Positions 51,634-62,619 of a stretch of DNA of 64,000 nt are shown piece by piece. Source of the DNA: Prostheceraeus crozeri (taxonomy: Eukaryota; Platyhelminthes; Polycladida; Euryleptidae); contig CAJQUW010003382.1 of assembly GCA_907163375.1 (NCBI GenBank), forward strand, positions 52,483 to 116,482. The letters run 5' to 3'. Under the pieces are notes generated by a model that worked only from the letters and a program-made list of their open reading frames with translations, ran no database searches and was not told where the DNA came from. Positions within the stretch are counted from its first letter, which is position 1. Each line of letters starts with the position of its first letter. A program made the position numbers and the translations under genes.

Positions 51634-53031
51634 ATGTCGTTTTATCATATTTTGCTTAGCAATGCGGCTACAAAGAGATTTGCTAGTAATCGAGCCGCAC
51701 TCTTTTCTACTCCCATTGATCATGTACAACAGCTAAATGGAAATTGGGAAGTGGGTGTCACTCAACTTGTTTATAGCAATTGTGTCTATACTTTTGATCA
51801 TGAGGTGATGACCATTAATATGAGACGTACAGCTGCTTATCAATGTGAAAAGGGGTGCCGAGTATACATTCCACAGTGGCCAAAGAAAGATCTCTTATCA
51901 TGTAAAAAGTTTATATATGATTTCTTGAATAAAGCGTGTAAACATATTGTCCAATTTACTCCGCACAATGATGATTATACCTATGTACATCATGTAGTTG
52001 AGAAAGATTGGATTGTTGGTTTAAGTCCAAGTTTAAGAAATGATTTAGGCTACCTCGCTAGCGCCTTAACAAGCTATGATAATTTTAACGTTAATTACCA
52101 CATAAGTGGTCATAAACAGTTAATATATCGAGAGGAAGCTTATTATGTAGATCTTATTCCAAGAAATGAGAAGACGTTGGTGAAGAAGATTGTGATTAAG
52201 CCAAGGAAGACAAACATGACTCCTGAAACATTATTGAAGAAATTTAATTATCTCCTTCGAGTTGATGGTAAACAAGTGGCAACATTGACTTATATTAAAT
52301 CATCTAATCATATTGCAATAAGCAAATTAAATGATGATGATCTAGTATTAGTTTGTTCAAAAGATTTTCATCAGTTCTTGCGACATCGTTCTGCAGCTGT
52401 TCATGGAAAATCTGATATGCAACATTTACCATGTGAAAGGTCAAATCAATTTGATACAGAATGGTCCGTATCTTTATACAGAAAGTGTGTAGAGTCTTTA
52501 GGAGGTATCTTACATAAAACAAGAGTGTTGATGCCTCGCATTATTACTTCGGTTAAATTGGTTGTAGATTATTTAAATGAAGTGATTAATGACCAACATA
52601 TTTCATTTTCTGAAAAAGAATGTACTTTGTCTCTCACTATAAGTGGAAAAGGTATTGAACTAATTATGGATAAAACTCTAATGGACATTTTGGGTTTTGA
52701 TCAAAATATCTTTAAAAGTGGTACTGTAACCAAAGCTAGCGCAGACATGTCACTATCGCGTCGTATTAACTATTTTCAGATATATTCCAATATTGGTGAA
52801 GATGTACGTGTGGGAGATGTTGAAGCTCCATTGCTAGCAATGATACCATACCAGCCAAAAAGCTGCAGTATTTTATCTGAGCATACTTTCAAGAAAGTGC
52901 ATTATACAAAGCTGAAATCAAACTACATCCCACAAATTGATATTGCCATTTATGACGATGCTGGTGCGTTGATTCCTTTTCATAAAGATGCTGTGACAAG
53001 TATCACACTCCATTTCCGAATGAAGAGTTAA
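51634..53031 (+). CDS. Minor capsid/penton-type protein 1 (465 aa)
   Basis: The N-terminal domain has the block LLSNAATKRFASNRAA and NGNWEVGVTQLVYSN, shared with the next gene (LPSNASMNKFPKNKPS, EGEWEVGVSS) and widespread in Polinton-like virion proteins. A long C-terminal part is rich in beta-type sequence (KECTLSLTISGKGIELIM, FQIYSNIGEDVRVGD). I assign it to a minor capsid or vertex role from family context. Whether it is the penton itself is uncertain. The frame is intact. Confidence 0.6.
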   Translation: MSFYHILLSNAATKRFASNRAALFSTPIDHVQQLNGNWEVGVTQLVYSNCVYTFDHEVMTINMRRTAAYQCEKGCRVYIPQWPKKDLLSCKKFIYDFLNKACKHIVQFTPHNDDYTYVHHVVEKDWIVGLSPSLRNDLGYLASALTSYDNFNVNYHISGHKQLIYREEAYYVDLIPRNEKTLVKKIVIKPRKTNMTPETLLKKFNYLLRVDGKQVATLTYIKSSNHIAISKLNDDDLVLVCSKDFHQFLRHRSAAVHGKSDMQHLPCERSNQFDTEWSVSLYRKCVESLGGILHKTRVLMPRIITSVKLVVDYLNEVINDQHISFSEKECTLSLTISGKGIELIMDKTLMDILGFDQNIFKSGTVTKASADMSLSRRINYFQIYSNIGEDVRVGDVEAPLLAMIPYQPKSCSILSEHTFKKVHYTKLKSNYIPQIDIAIYDDAGALIPFHKDAVTSITLHFRMKS

Positions 53032-53038
53032 TGCAAAC
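53031..53038 (+). promoter_or_regulatory. ATGCAAAC box before minor capsid-type gene 2
   Basis: It overlaps the TAA of gene 1 and lies 10 bp before ATG 53041, or 40 bp before ATG 53071, which may be the real start. Confidence 0.4.
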
Positions 53039-53040
53039 GT

Positions 53041-54591
53041 ATGCTAATATATTTTTCCAATGTGAATAATATGGAAAGTGAAAATAAGGACTCGTTTCTA
53101 ATCTACTTGCCCAGTAATGCTTCTATGAATAAATTTCCCAAAAATAAACCATCAGACTATCGAGTAGAATTAAATCGGCCACTGCATTTAGAAGGTGAAT
53201 GGGAGGTTGGTGTTTCTAGTATTTGCTATGATAGCAATATTCAGAATGTGAATGATTTGGAAGAAATGATATTGACTCCTCGCACCCATGATGGAATAAC
53301 GATGAATAATGCATTTCAGTTCCCATACAATTTAACATCAGATGGAAAGTGGAACTATGAATGGATTCAGATAAAATCAGATTCTTATGAACCATTTGGG
53401 AATGAGAAAATTATTAAGGCATTCAACAGTGGTAATACTTCCATCATGAAGAATAAAAATCAGAAAGCTTATGAGTTTACTATCTATCATTGGAGTGGGA
53501 GACAGTTCCTCCGCTTTCATTCTTTTACTAAAGGTCTTACGCTGAGGTTGGATAATGAATTCTATCCACATCTTGGTTTTGGTCATGGACTCCATCTAAC
53601 ATCAATTGCTACTGCAAATGTTAAAAAAGTTTATTCAAATAGAATCAACAAATTTCATTATAGATTTAAAATATTTGATGAAGATGTTGTAGAATGCGAA
53701 GAACGCATCATTTTGAAAAAGCGTGGTGTTTAACCTTTATCACTTATTGAGTTAGTAAAACGATGGAATGAGACTGTGGGTAAGAAGTATGGAGAGAAAA
53801 TTATGGCGAACAAAAATAAGTTGGTTATTCAGAAATATAATGACAAACTTACAGTTTATTTCTCTCCAACCTTGCGTCATTTTGTAAGACATTATACACC
53901 TATTATTGGAAGCGGTGTGGTGTATGCTTCTCATAAATATCACACTAAAGCTGATTCAGTTAATGATGAATGGTGGGTGGACATCTATGGCGATCACATC
54001 AAGAAAATTTACCAGTCTTATGAAGAATCTAAAGTTGCTATCAATATAATGCCGCGTCTATATCATACAGTTGAAAGCTTCATTCATGTAGTAAATCCTT
54101 ATATACAACAGAAGTTGAAGCATGTGATGAAAAGTAAATATGATGTAAAGACACACCACATTTCGTTTTCAATTGAAAATCAACGCGTTGTTCTGAGACT
54201 GGGTGATGACATTCAATGTCAATTGAGTAAAAATTTGAAAAAACTCTTTGGTTTTACAATGCTACAAACAGTGTTTGCTGCTGCGCATACGATTGGTATA
54301 GAAACACCAATGACACTTGATAAACATGAACAGCACCTTTACATTCAAAGTGATTTGATTCTACCTATTTCTGTTGGTGAGAAAAAAGAATACATTTTAC
54401 GTGATTTCATTCATGATAAAGACGCTTCATATGGAATAGTCGAGAAGATGTTTGAATCTATTTTCTATCATCCCGTCGTCAAACAAACTATACCCTCTAT
54501 TGCTATCAAAATTACCAATGGTTTGCAAGAGTGCATCCATGTGAAAGATACTAAATCCCTCGTAACTTTAGTGTTTCGGAAAACAAAGTGA
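53041..54591 (+). pseudogene. Minor capsid-type protein 2, split by an in-frame TAA
   Basis: Two frames, 53041-53733 and 53776-54591, are in the same phase and separated only by the TAA at 53731-53733. By comparison with protein 1 they are the N- and C-terminal parts of one protein: the residues around the break align with the uninterrupted segment of protein 1. The second part lacks its own good start (GTG at 53776; an internal ATG at 53803). A nonsense mutation is the simplest reading. Stop-codon readthrough, or use of the first half alone as a truncated form, cannot be excluded. Confidence 0.7.
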
Positions 54592-54606
54592 AGTCTTTAT
54601 ACAACA

Positions 54607-54612
54607 TTTATT
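54607..54612 (-). terminator. AATAAA of the polymerase transcription unit
   Basis: TTTATT on the plus strand. It lies about 285 bp beyond the polymerase stop at 54896, between the converging genes. Confidence 0.5.
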
Positions 54613-54685
54613 GAAATATGTGCATGAATGTGAAGCAATAGACTTTATACAACATCCACTGAAAATATATACATGAGCACACTTC

Positions 54686-54691
54686 AATAAA
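54686..54691 (+). terminator. AATAAA after the minor capsid-type gene 2
   Basis: It lies 95 bp beyond the stop at 54591. The plus and minus signals are crossed, so the two transcript ends overlap by about 80 bp. Confidence 0.5.
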
Positions 54692-54895
54692 CATTGCTAT
54701 ATACAAAAAGTCTTTTTACTTCGTGAAGGGTGGAAATATACAGGGATAGGAAAAATGTCTTTCAGTGGAAAAGTCATCACATGGGGAATGTACAGATGTG
54801 GACACATATTCACAAGGAAAAACAATCTCATGCGATACATAAAACAACAATGTTTATCTACAGAAATCAACATCAAAATACTAAGTTAAGGATGA

Positions 54896-57800
54896 TTATG
54901 CTAAGACGTCTCCTGAATGTGGTAGTGTGGGTTTAATTCTTTTGGGTGGTGGTATGCCTGTATCAGGATGTCCATGTGGAAGAGATATGTTGTGTTCTAA
55001 CCAGCACCTCTTATCCTCCCATGCTGAAAGCGCCCGTTTCCTAAAAGTATGAGTTTTGATCTCATGCGACTTAGATTTTAAGGTTGTCATATTGACAAAC
55101 GTTATATTTTTATTTCTATAGGCTCCCTTGAAATTTTTATGTTTCATGTTAGAGACCAATGATCTTGATATGCCTTTAGCGCGCTTAATGGTATCATCAC
55201 TATCCTTTAATTTCATAGAATACATTTTAGGGCGGAGGAGAATCATTTCAGCTATCTCCTTCCCTGCTGTCTCATCCTTAAAACAAGCAAGTTTGGCCTT
55301 ATTTTTGATGGAGTATAGTGGATGATCAGTAGGATAATTTGATGTATCAAAATATCTTTCTAAAGATTTTCCTACTTCATTAAAATTTAAATCTTTTTGA
55401 GTGGTAATACCTAAGAAGAAACTATCTGTGTCACCACCCAACAAACGAACCTCTTTTACGAGAGGACACGGTTTTAGTATTTTATAGAAGAGTTGATACA
55501 TTTCAAGCTTGGAGTAATCTAGTACAGCTTGACCAATATAGATGGGTTTGCACAACTCAACTTCAGATTTTATCATTTTAACACCTATAAGGTCCTCATC
55601 GATAATGTCTCTATCGATGAATAGAGGTGATGAGGTCAATTTGTGATACTTTTGATCATCATTAACTAGTTTGTAGTTTACGCGCTTTCTAACATCCTCC
55701 ATCGTCTTACCAAATAGACTGTTGTTCTTATATTTATAAAAATCTTTTTCAAAATTATTTTGGGCTAGTGCACGTTTCTGGCTGTTGCTATCAATATATG
55801 GTTTGAGGAAGGCTTTCTGTCTAAATTTAATAATGCGGTGAACTCTTTATAAAATCATTCCCATTTCTAAATAAAATTTTAAGATGCTAAAGTGGACTAG
55901 ATAGTTTTCCTTATCATACTGGGTGAGTAAAAGTTTGCGGCAAGGCTTATACTTGGGTTGTCCACATGATTCTAAATCTTTATGAAATTGTTTCATAAAG
56001 TCGGAAAACATATCTTTACTCACTTCACCTGATTCGGGTGCGAGTGGAAAATCTACGGTTTTATGTTTAATATTATTTGGATAGATTAGATCTATCTCAA
56101 AATAATATCCCCAATCACCTTCATCTGGGATTGCTAGTATGTTAGAAGGGTTGGAGAAATGCTGAATTTCACTATCATCTAACCAGCTAAACTCAGAGTG
56201 AGGGAGTGGTTTGGATAGTGAACTACCATACAAATTATTTTGGTCATAATACTTAAGATGAGTCTGATCATTACCTACTGTTTCAGATTTTAACCTATGT
56301 TTATTTACAAATGTGAGACCACCGCGAATTCCTCGCTCAAATAAATTATACATCTCTGGATCTTGTAAGAGATGAATGGTGTCACCAGTAATTTTAAAAG
56401 CAGACTTAAATGACATGGCTGGCAGACTGACAAAGTGGACGGGATCTAACTTATCTTCTTCTAATGCCACTCGTCGAAACTCCTGAAATACATCAGCCAG
56501 CAAAAATACATCTAACTTAAGGTAGGCAATCATATATTCACCAAATGTATGGCAGTCAAATTTTATCCATGCATCTTGTGCATGATCATAATCTTCAGTC
56601 TTACATTGTGCGCCGGTCAAATCATTTTTAAATTTATCTATGGGCGGAAGAGAAGTCTAGCCGAGTTTACTAATCGCATCAAAATATGCATATGGAAAGA
56701 CTCCTTTCCGTGTGATGACTTCATCGGTTAGATTTGGATATTGTTTCTTAAGATTTTGTGTTAGTGGAAGAGACTTTAGATTTTGCACGAGAGTGGCCAG
56801 TGATGCAGTCATAAATTGGTAGGAATCTAAAAATTTTATATCAAAATAGACCGTCTTATTTTCTTTAGTTTTATCGACAGGCACTTTTGCTGTCATGGCC
56901 ATAAACTTCTCTCTCGTTTGTGCTATTACATCAAGCTTCCACTCTTTCATTTGACTAAACCTCCTTTTATTATCATATGGCTGTCGTAGCCCTTGAAATT
57001 ATGGAAAATGACGGGTAATGTACGCCGTTTCATCCTCAGCGAAAAATTGCATTTTGAACAGAGTGCGTTTCTAAATTTACCAGTGATGTGATCATGGTCG
57101 CGCACTTTCTTAATCTTATCATCGTCAAATGTTTTCCTACATTTGGGGCAAGCGTTGCAACTATCAAATTTTGCTTGATCATCTGCTGTCATATGCAATG
57201 ATCTGCGATAGAGTTCACCATCATACTTTTGTTGAAATTTTACAGCCTGTTCGAGGAATTGTAGGAATTGGTAAATATAATCCTCACCTTGCCAGACGCG
57301 CATTTTATTTTGCCTACTCCTAAAGTGATCATGCCATACTTCATAGCAGGAAATGGCTGCTGGTCGATGGATGTTATCATCGATATAACATTCGATGTCA
57401 GCATAGATGACACGAAGAGGACTTAGTTGATCACCATTCTCTCTATATGAAAACTCCTTATCTTTGGGCATGCGCTCCATTTGTAGTTTACCTCGCTTAC
57501 ACCATTCGTAATGAGTTTCAAATTTAGTTTTCCTCCTAAAGTGGCGAATACATCTGTCGCAGTAATATAACTCTCTACTAGAGTTTTCTAGGTGGTGGTA
57601 TAAGCGAGAGATTTTGGGAATACCGCAGTAGTGCCATTCCTCACTATCATCCTGTTTTACTAATAACAGGTTTACTGTACGTTCATAACAACTCGAACGC
57701 GAGTTGTAGCGCACACCCTTCAATCCTTTTTCCCAAACATGGAGAACTATTTTGATGTTGTTCAATTTTTCAAATTTTTCTATATCTTTAATTTTCATAT

Positions 57801-58837
57801 CGTCACTATTACAGTCATCGAAGTTTAATTCATTCTCCCACTGCCTATAGCTATATGTGCGATTTCGATTCGCATTGATGTCATTATAGTGGAGAATGGA
57901 GAGGACGGCATACTTAAAACATTGCGATTCGCAATCTACAGAAATGACTGCTGCTTTATTTCTTAAATTTTTCGGAAGTTTAAAGGAGCCTCGTCCAGGC
58001 CATCAAAAACGAGACCGCTATCGCGCTCGTTAAATTTATCTATGTTTAATTTTAATCCTTGGATATGAAAATTTATCCAAGACTCACAGTCTACAACTTC
58101 GGTTGCAGGAGAGGAGGGTATGTGAAACTCCAACCTCTCTATTATTTGTCCAGTATGGTGGTCGATTTTTACATATTTTATTTTAAGATAGATGAGCGCC
58201 TTCATCCTAAAATTGTCTAAATTGTTGAAGAGCGCTTCTATCAATGATGAATTTTGATGAAACCATTCCTCAAAGTTAGCAATGGTTTCTGAGGAGTCCA
58301 TCTGGTAGTTCCTCACTAAATTATTTATGGACACTTCAGTGAGTCGGATAGAGGAGGTACCGTTGGTGTAGGTATCGTTCGTGTGTGTATGTTGAAGTCT
58401 GTGCGAAGATAGTTCAAAACGTGTCTCGAAAGACTGAATGCATAAATCGCAAGAAAAGGAGACATCGTTAACAGAATCATCCCTACCTTCGGAGATTGAT
58501 GCCGGCTTAGGTCGACAAACACCTCGCTTGATGTGTCGGGTGAGATCACGCTTCCTCGTGAAGATGTGTCCACAGTCAGCACATTGCCGATCGTTGCCAT
58601 GTCGCGACAATGTTGAATGGACTCGCACGAGATGGAACTCACATCACCTGAAAGAGAAATCATTCTTTCATCTCTGTTCAAGTCTCAGTGTATTGTTACA
58701 ACCTACCTTGACTCAACAACTCTAAACTTTCCTCGAGAAGGGAGGGTGTTGGTGATGAAGTTGATGCCTGAAATTGAGGAAGATGCTATTAGCCACACGT
58801 TTGAGGGAGATGAGAGAGGAAATTTTCAACTTACCAT
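54896..58837 (-). pseudogene. Protein-primed family-B DNA polymerase with N-terminal fingers, broken
   Basis: Fragments run from an ATG-only exon at 58837 to a stop at 54896. Visible are C2H2-type fingers (CADCGHIFTRKRDLTRH; CDLCIQSFETRFELSSH; YYCDRCIRHF), the exonuclease motif YADIECY near 57.40 kb, a Cys/His knot (HDHITGKFRNALCSKC), the exonuclease-III-like KLDVFLLAD, and the polymerase motifs NNLYGSS, NSLFGKTM and GGDTDSFF (55.43 kb). Breaks: frame changes near 58620, 57968 and 56950, and in-frame stops at 56657-56659 (TAG) and 55847-55849 (TAA). Introns 58768-58834 and 58648-58706 are inferred. It should replicate the element, but this copy is probably dead. Confidence 0.85.
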
Positions 58838-59005
58838 TTCAATGAAATCAAGTTTAAGGTTGATACTTCAACAAGATAGAGACTTCACTCAAATTTGGAA
58901 TTCACGAGATAGCAGTTCACTTGTACACCTCAAATAATAACAGAATTCGCTAAAGAACACTTCACTTATACGTCTCAAAGACAGAGTGAAATGACACGAA
59001 TGTCA

Positions 59006-59058
59006 CTTTGCATATATACTTTCATATTCATCATTCATTGGCTGTTCATTCTGATTGG
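59006..59058 (-). promoter_or_regulatory. Polymerase promoter: two CCAAT boxes, TATA and an ATGCAAAG box
   Basis: On the minus strand CCAAT lies at 59058-59054 and 59041-59037 (17 bp apart). A TATATATG box follows at 59019-59012, overlapping ATGCAAAG (59013-59006). The spacing mirrors the left promoter (39 and 22 bp to TATA here, 40 and 23 there). The gap to the divergent gene at 59116 is short, so the boxes may serve both directions. Confidence 0.7.
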
Positions 59059-59115
59059 TTGCTTGTTGATACTTAAGAATTAGAAAACATTTCAAAGTTA
59101 TTATTCACAGTCAGC

Positions 59116-59565
59116 ATGACAAGTCCTCCGACCACACCAAACACAAAATTCTCTTCTCCATGCTCAACACCAAAGGCGCTCGTTGCACCAAACGCTCCAA
59201 CGAAGGGGAAGGTAGAGAAGGTGTACCGACTGGACAATATCAGAAAGTTGTCATTAGCAGCGGATGAGGAAGAGGAGAGTGTATGTGAGAAGGAGTGTCC
59301 CGACTTAACAGGCGTGAGGTGGAAGTATCTCCAGTACGATACTGACGATGTGATGGAGATCACCAGCACGAAATTCCTCCACCAATTATGGGAGTGGTAC
59401 ACCCCTAACTCCCAGCCACGAACTATAGCGGAGTGGGAGTATATTGACAAAGTGAGGCTCGCAGTGTAAGAACGATTAAAGCAAGTGAACTGTTTTTGTG
59501 ATCTATGTGAAGCCAGACTCTGGGACGATATTGATGATGAAGACCTTTTGAAATACATGCCATAA
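59116..59565 (+). pseudogene. Element B copy of the CxxC accessory protein, with a nonsense codon
   Basis: The ATG at 59116 begins MTSPPTTPNTK. The sequence parallels the gene at 1-437 throughout, but a TAA at 59467-59469 replaces a Glu codon. The frame then continues in register through CFCDLC to the conserved end at 59565 and an AATAAA overlapping the stop. The product would lose the C-terminal CxxC motif. It is either a pseudogene or a truncated form. Confidence 0.75.
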
Positions 59566-60166
59566 TAAATTTTTATTTCATATTATCTCTGCTTTCATAC
59601 TGAATTACTTGAATGGGGCTTCAGTGGATGATTTAAGCATGTATACTTTTTCATTTGGTAATAGTAACACGCTTAGTCTAACTTGCAAATCTTATAACAT
59701 TTCATATGGGTGATGATGGTAGTTGATGGTAGATGAAATAGTGTTAAATAAAATTAAGATAGCTTACACTTCTGATACAGGGATAGCAATCGACTGCGAT
59801 CCATGTGTAAAGAGCTTGTTAGACTACGAAAGAGAGAATTGTGTTATGTTGCGTGTGGCGCGTGAGTGTCCTCCCATTTCATTCCATTCATCAATTCGTC
59901 TCATTGATAGAGACAGGTAGAACTCATGGTTCTCATAACGTATGCAATGGAAAGTTTTAGGCAACCTTCGACAGTTGGCTAAATGTCGCCCTGGCGCGAA
60001 TGCATACTACGTTGAGACAGAGGCAATCACTTGCAAACATGACGCAGAGAGGTTTAACAAGATTGACCATTGCCGAATGTCCCTTGCGGTATACATAGCT
60101 ACGGGTTTCACCGCCGCCCTTGACAGGAACGCCCGTCGAAAGGAAGTATTACACCGAACTTCATTT
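59566..60166 (+). other. Conserved spacer of element B (counterpart of 438-1437)
   Basis: It holds one copy of the 205-bp unit that is triplicated in A, then a stretch nearly identical to A. Two plus-strand frames in the same phase (59723-59920 and 59942-60235) cross it. The second is stopped in the shared 3' module, and I do not regard either as established. Confidence 0.5.
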
Positions 60167-60310
60167 GCAACGTTCAAGTTGACTGATAGCAGATTCAACT
60201 TAATGATAGTATTCGCCAGTCCGAAGACTGCCTAGGGCAAACCGCGTGGAGGTTCTATCATGTCTTGCCCCATGGTGGCCCTTAAGAGAGCCGGTGGTTC
60301 GTTCTCGGGG
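60167..60310 (-). repeat. Shared 3' module, copy 4 (element B)
   Basis: Same unit as in A. Here, read on the minus strand, it stays in frame with the preceding exon and would encode the last 35 or so residues of the coiled-coil protein, ending at a TAA at 60200. Confidence 0.8.
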
Positions 60311-61436
60311 TGTGTGGTAGGGACTCAGGCTTGCTGTTTCGACTGTGGCTCCGCAACGGGGCGGGTGGTCGCTTCTCTTGGATGTCTGTAAAGAAAGAAG
60401 TAGTCGAGTTATCATCTTACATTTTAATTTAGTCATTTTTTACTTACAGATCTTCTCGGACGCTTCCTCATAAAGGAAATTCGAGATCGGATCACGATGA
60501 TCGAAGGTGAAGTGTAGGACACTCCACCCCTTTCTTCACCCGAGAGTAGCATTTCATCCCCTCTTCCACGCTCGTACAAGAGAGGAGTTTCTGCTACTCT
60601 CCCCTTTCTAATAGGGATGTGCAGACGACTGGAACGCACCCTTCGATCGCGATCCACCAGCTGCGCCGAACGGTGCAGCTCGTGGTTCGTCTCGACAACC
60701 TTGGCCATCTGCACACGGAGTCTCTCCACTTCCTCCTTCAACCTTCGGATCTCCTTCTCCCTACTGTCCCTCTCTGCTAGCAAAGCCTCGTCTCTGGCGT
60801 TCCCCTCGAGAGTCTTGAGCCTCTCCTGCTCCAACTCGCCATACCGCTCGCTTAATCTCTCCTTCACCTTCTTCATCTCTCCGGCCACGTTCTTTAGGTC
60901 CTCATACTTTGCCTTGTATGAGAAGGCCTCCTCCTTCAACTTCTCCACCTCTTTCTTTAGTCTATCCCGTTCGGCGATCACCGCGGGCGCTTGACAAAAT
61001 TGCGACATTGTGTTGCAATTCCGCTCGCAGTTACGGCTGTAGGGGTCTCGCGATCGAGGTCGACGTCCTCGATAGGTTGCGACTGTAGCTCTCCCTCCTC
61101 CTCCTCACTATCGCTGCTGGACAGCGAGCTCTCGCTACTAAGCGAGGATACAGCGGCAATCGCTTCAATGGCGGATTGTAGCTCAGTGGCCTCAGTGGTG
61201 AAGAGTGAACTCCGTTCTTCTTCGCCTACTTCGCCTGTTTGACACTCGCTGTGTTCTGAGTGCCAATCCTCCAGCCGCTCACTTAAGCGACTGACTTTGT
61301 GGGCTCCGCAATAGTAGCGAGCGACCCCTATCTGTTTCTTGTTAGTGCAAGCGTGTTTCTTGAAGGCGTCAGCTCGGAATACCTTCCGGCATTGACACAG
61401 TTTGAAACTGGTCTTCATATTATTGTATTTCGGCAT
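60200..61436 (-). pseudogene. Zinc-finger and coiled-coil accessory gene of element B, frame-broken and spliced
   Basis: The frame from ATG 61436 has Cys motifs (KLCQCRKVF, HACTNKK, CGAHK) and a Ser/acidic linker (SSDSEEEEGELQS), and ends at 60978. A second frame starting MSQFCQAPAV at 61008 continues with a long coiled coil (EVEKLKEEAFSYKAKYEDL) and the HIPIRKGRV motif. The counterpart in A is one continuous frame, so a one-base frameshift near 60990 is likely; overlapping genes are the alternative. A GTAAGT donor at 60447 and a CTTTACAG acceptor at 60386 define a 62-nt intron that keeps frame into the shared 3' module. The sequence has diverged far from A, unlike the surrounding DNA. Confidence 0.6.
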
Positions 61437-61470
61437 TTCTGAAGCGAAAAACGGAAAACAATGATTTTAC

Positions 61471-61688
61471 ACTTAGTGAGGAATGATAGATTTGAGTATA
61501 GTGAGTGGCACTCGATCCCGTCGACAGCCCGAAGGCCTTGTACTGATCACTAGGGAAGTGAGAGATCTTCCCCGATACCCGCTATTTACAGCTGAAGACA
61601 TCATTGTCACTTCCCCGAAGTGGTAACAGCAACGCCGAGTCAAAGGTAGTGAACAGTAGCTGGGATCTAACCCCTCAAAGCTGCCTTA
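61471..61688. ncRNA. Hairpin-rich conserved module, element B copy
   Basis: It matches the two A copies over about 215 bp with scattered substitutions. The GCC-CGAA-GGC and GGGAAG/CTTCCC hairpins are unchanged. The long-range pairing has one mismatch (TAGTGAAC). It lies in the same place, between the coiled-coil gene's 5' end and the terminal repeat. Confidence 0.45.
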
Positions 61689-61739
61689 GACTTAGTTGAA
61701 TTTGAAATCTGATAGCACATTTGAACTTAGCATACTTGA

Positions 61740-62380
61740 AAACCTTGAGGAAACATCCCAAGTTATTGCTTTGATCAGCTTGATAGCAAGCCGTAGAAAG
61801 CTTGATTCACCAGCATTTTGCAATGGAGATGTTTAGAGGCCACCCATGACAAGATAGCTAAAACTCAACCGATTGGCGTTCAAAGTGCTACGTTGAGAAC
61901 TGTGTCAAATGCCCAACATGAGACATGAGTTGCCCCAGCGGTTTCGGTCTAAACTATGACACACTCCCTTGCCACACTTATCACTACGGCATCGTCCGCC
62001 GTCCCGAAGGAACACCCTGTCAGTGGAATATTAAAGCAAAACTCTCCGTGTCTTGCTCGCTTTCAGTGAAAAGCCGCTATACCATGAGAAGACTGGGCTC
62101 AGACATCATTAAAAATGCTTTCATTGACTTCAGCAGGGTCGAAAACCCCAGAAAACCTCCAAAAATAGTGAATTTAAAATTTTCAACTTTTTAGCACTAC
62201 TTATGAAATTTTATAAGTAGTCTATCACTTAGGGCAGGTCAATAGCGACGGAACCTTTTTTGAATCAAGTCAAACGGACTTGTAGAAGCAAAGTTACAAG
62301 CCTTTAAAGTTTTGGAGTCTTTTATGGCCTGGAGACGAAGGCCATCTCCTGGCAAACCTCTAAGTCTGACGGCTTAGCTG
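61740..62380. other. Spacer of element B before the right terminal repeat
   Basis: No supported gene. The frame at 61925-62194 has no recognisable content. A small foldback lies near 62195-62220, as in A. Confidence 0.4.
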
Positions 62381-62619
62381 ATATCAGCAATGAAATTTTC
62401 TAAGTCGGTTTCTATCAGAAACTCGGGATTTGGAATGTCCGAAGCTATCATCGGAGCTCAGACAGACGACTTACCGTTGGCAATCTCTCGTCTGAATGAC
62501 AAGTCTCTGTCGGTTCCCAGCTTATATAGTGTGTGGCGATCAGCTGATGACGTAATACCCATCATCCAAACACTAAAAACCCGTCTATCTCCGGTTCTAG
62601 TGCTCCGATTGAGCTGGAA

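Noticed and set aside
58325-58681. 118-residue minus-strand frame over the finger region
   Set aside because: It is in phase with the inferred splice from exon 2, but the finger motifs lie in another frame. It is more likely evidence of a frameshift than a separate gene.
60617-61242. Plus-strand Ser/Arg-rich ORFs
   Set aside because: Antisense shadows of the element B coiled-coil gene.
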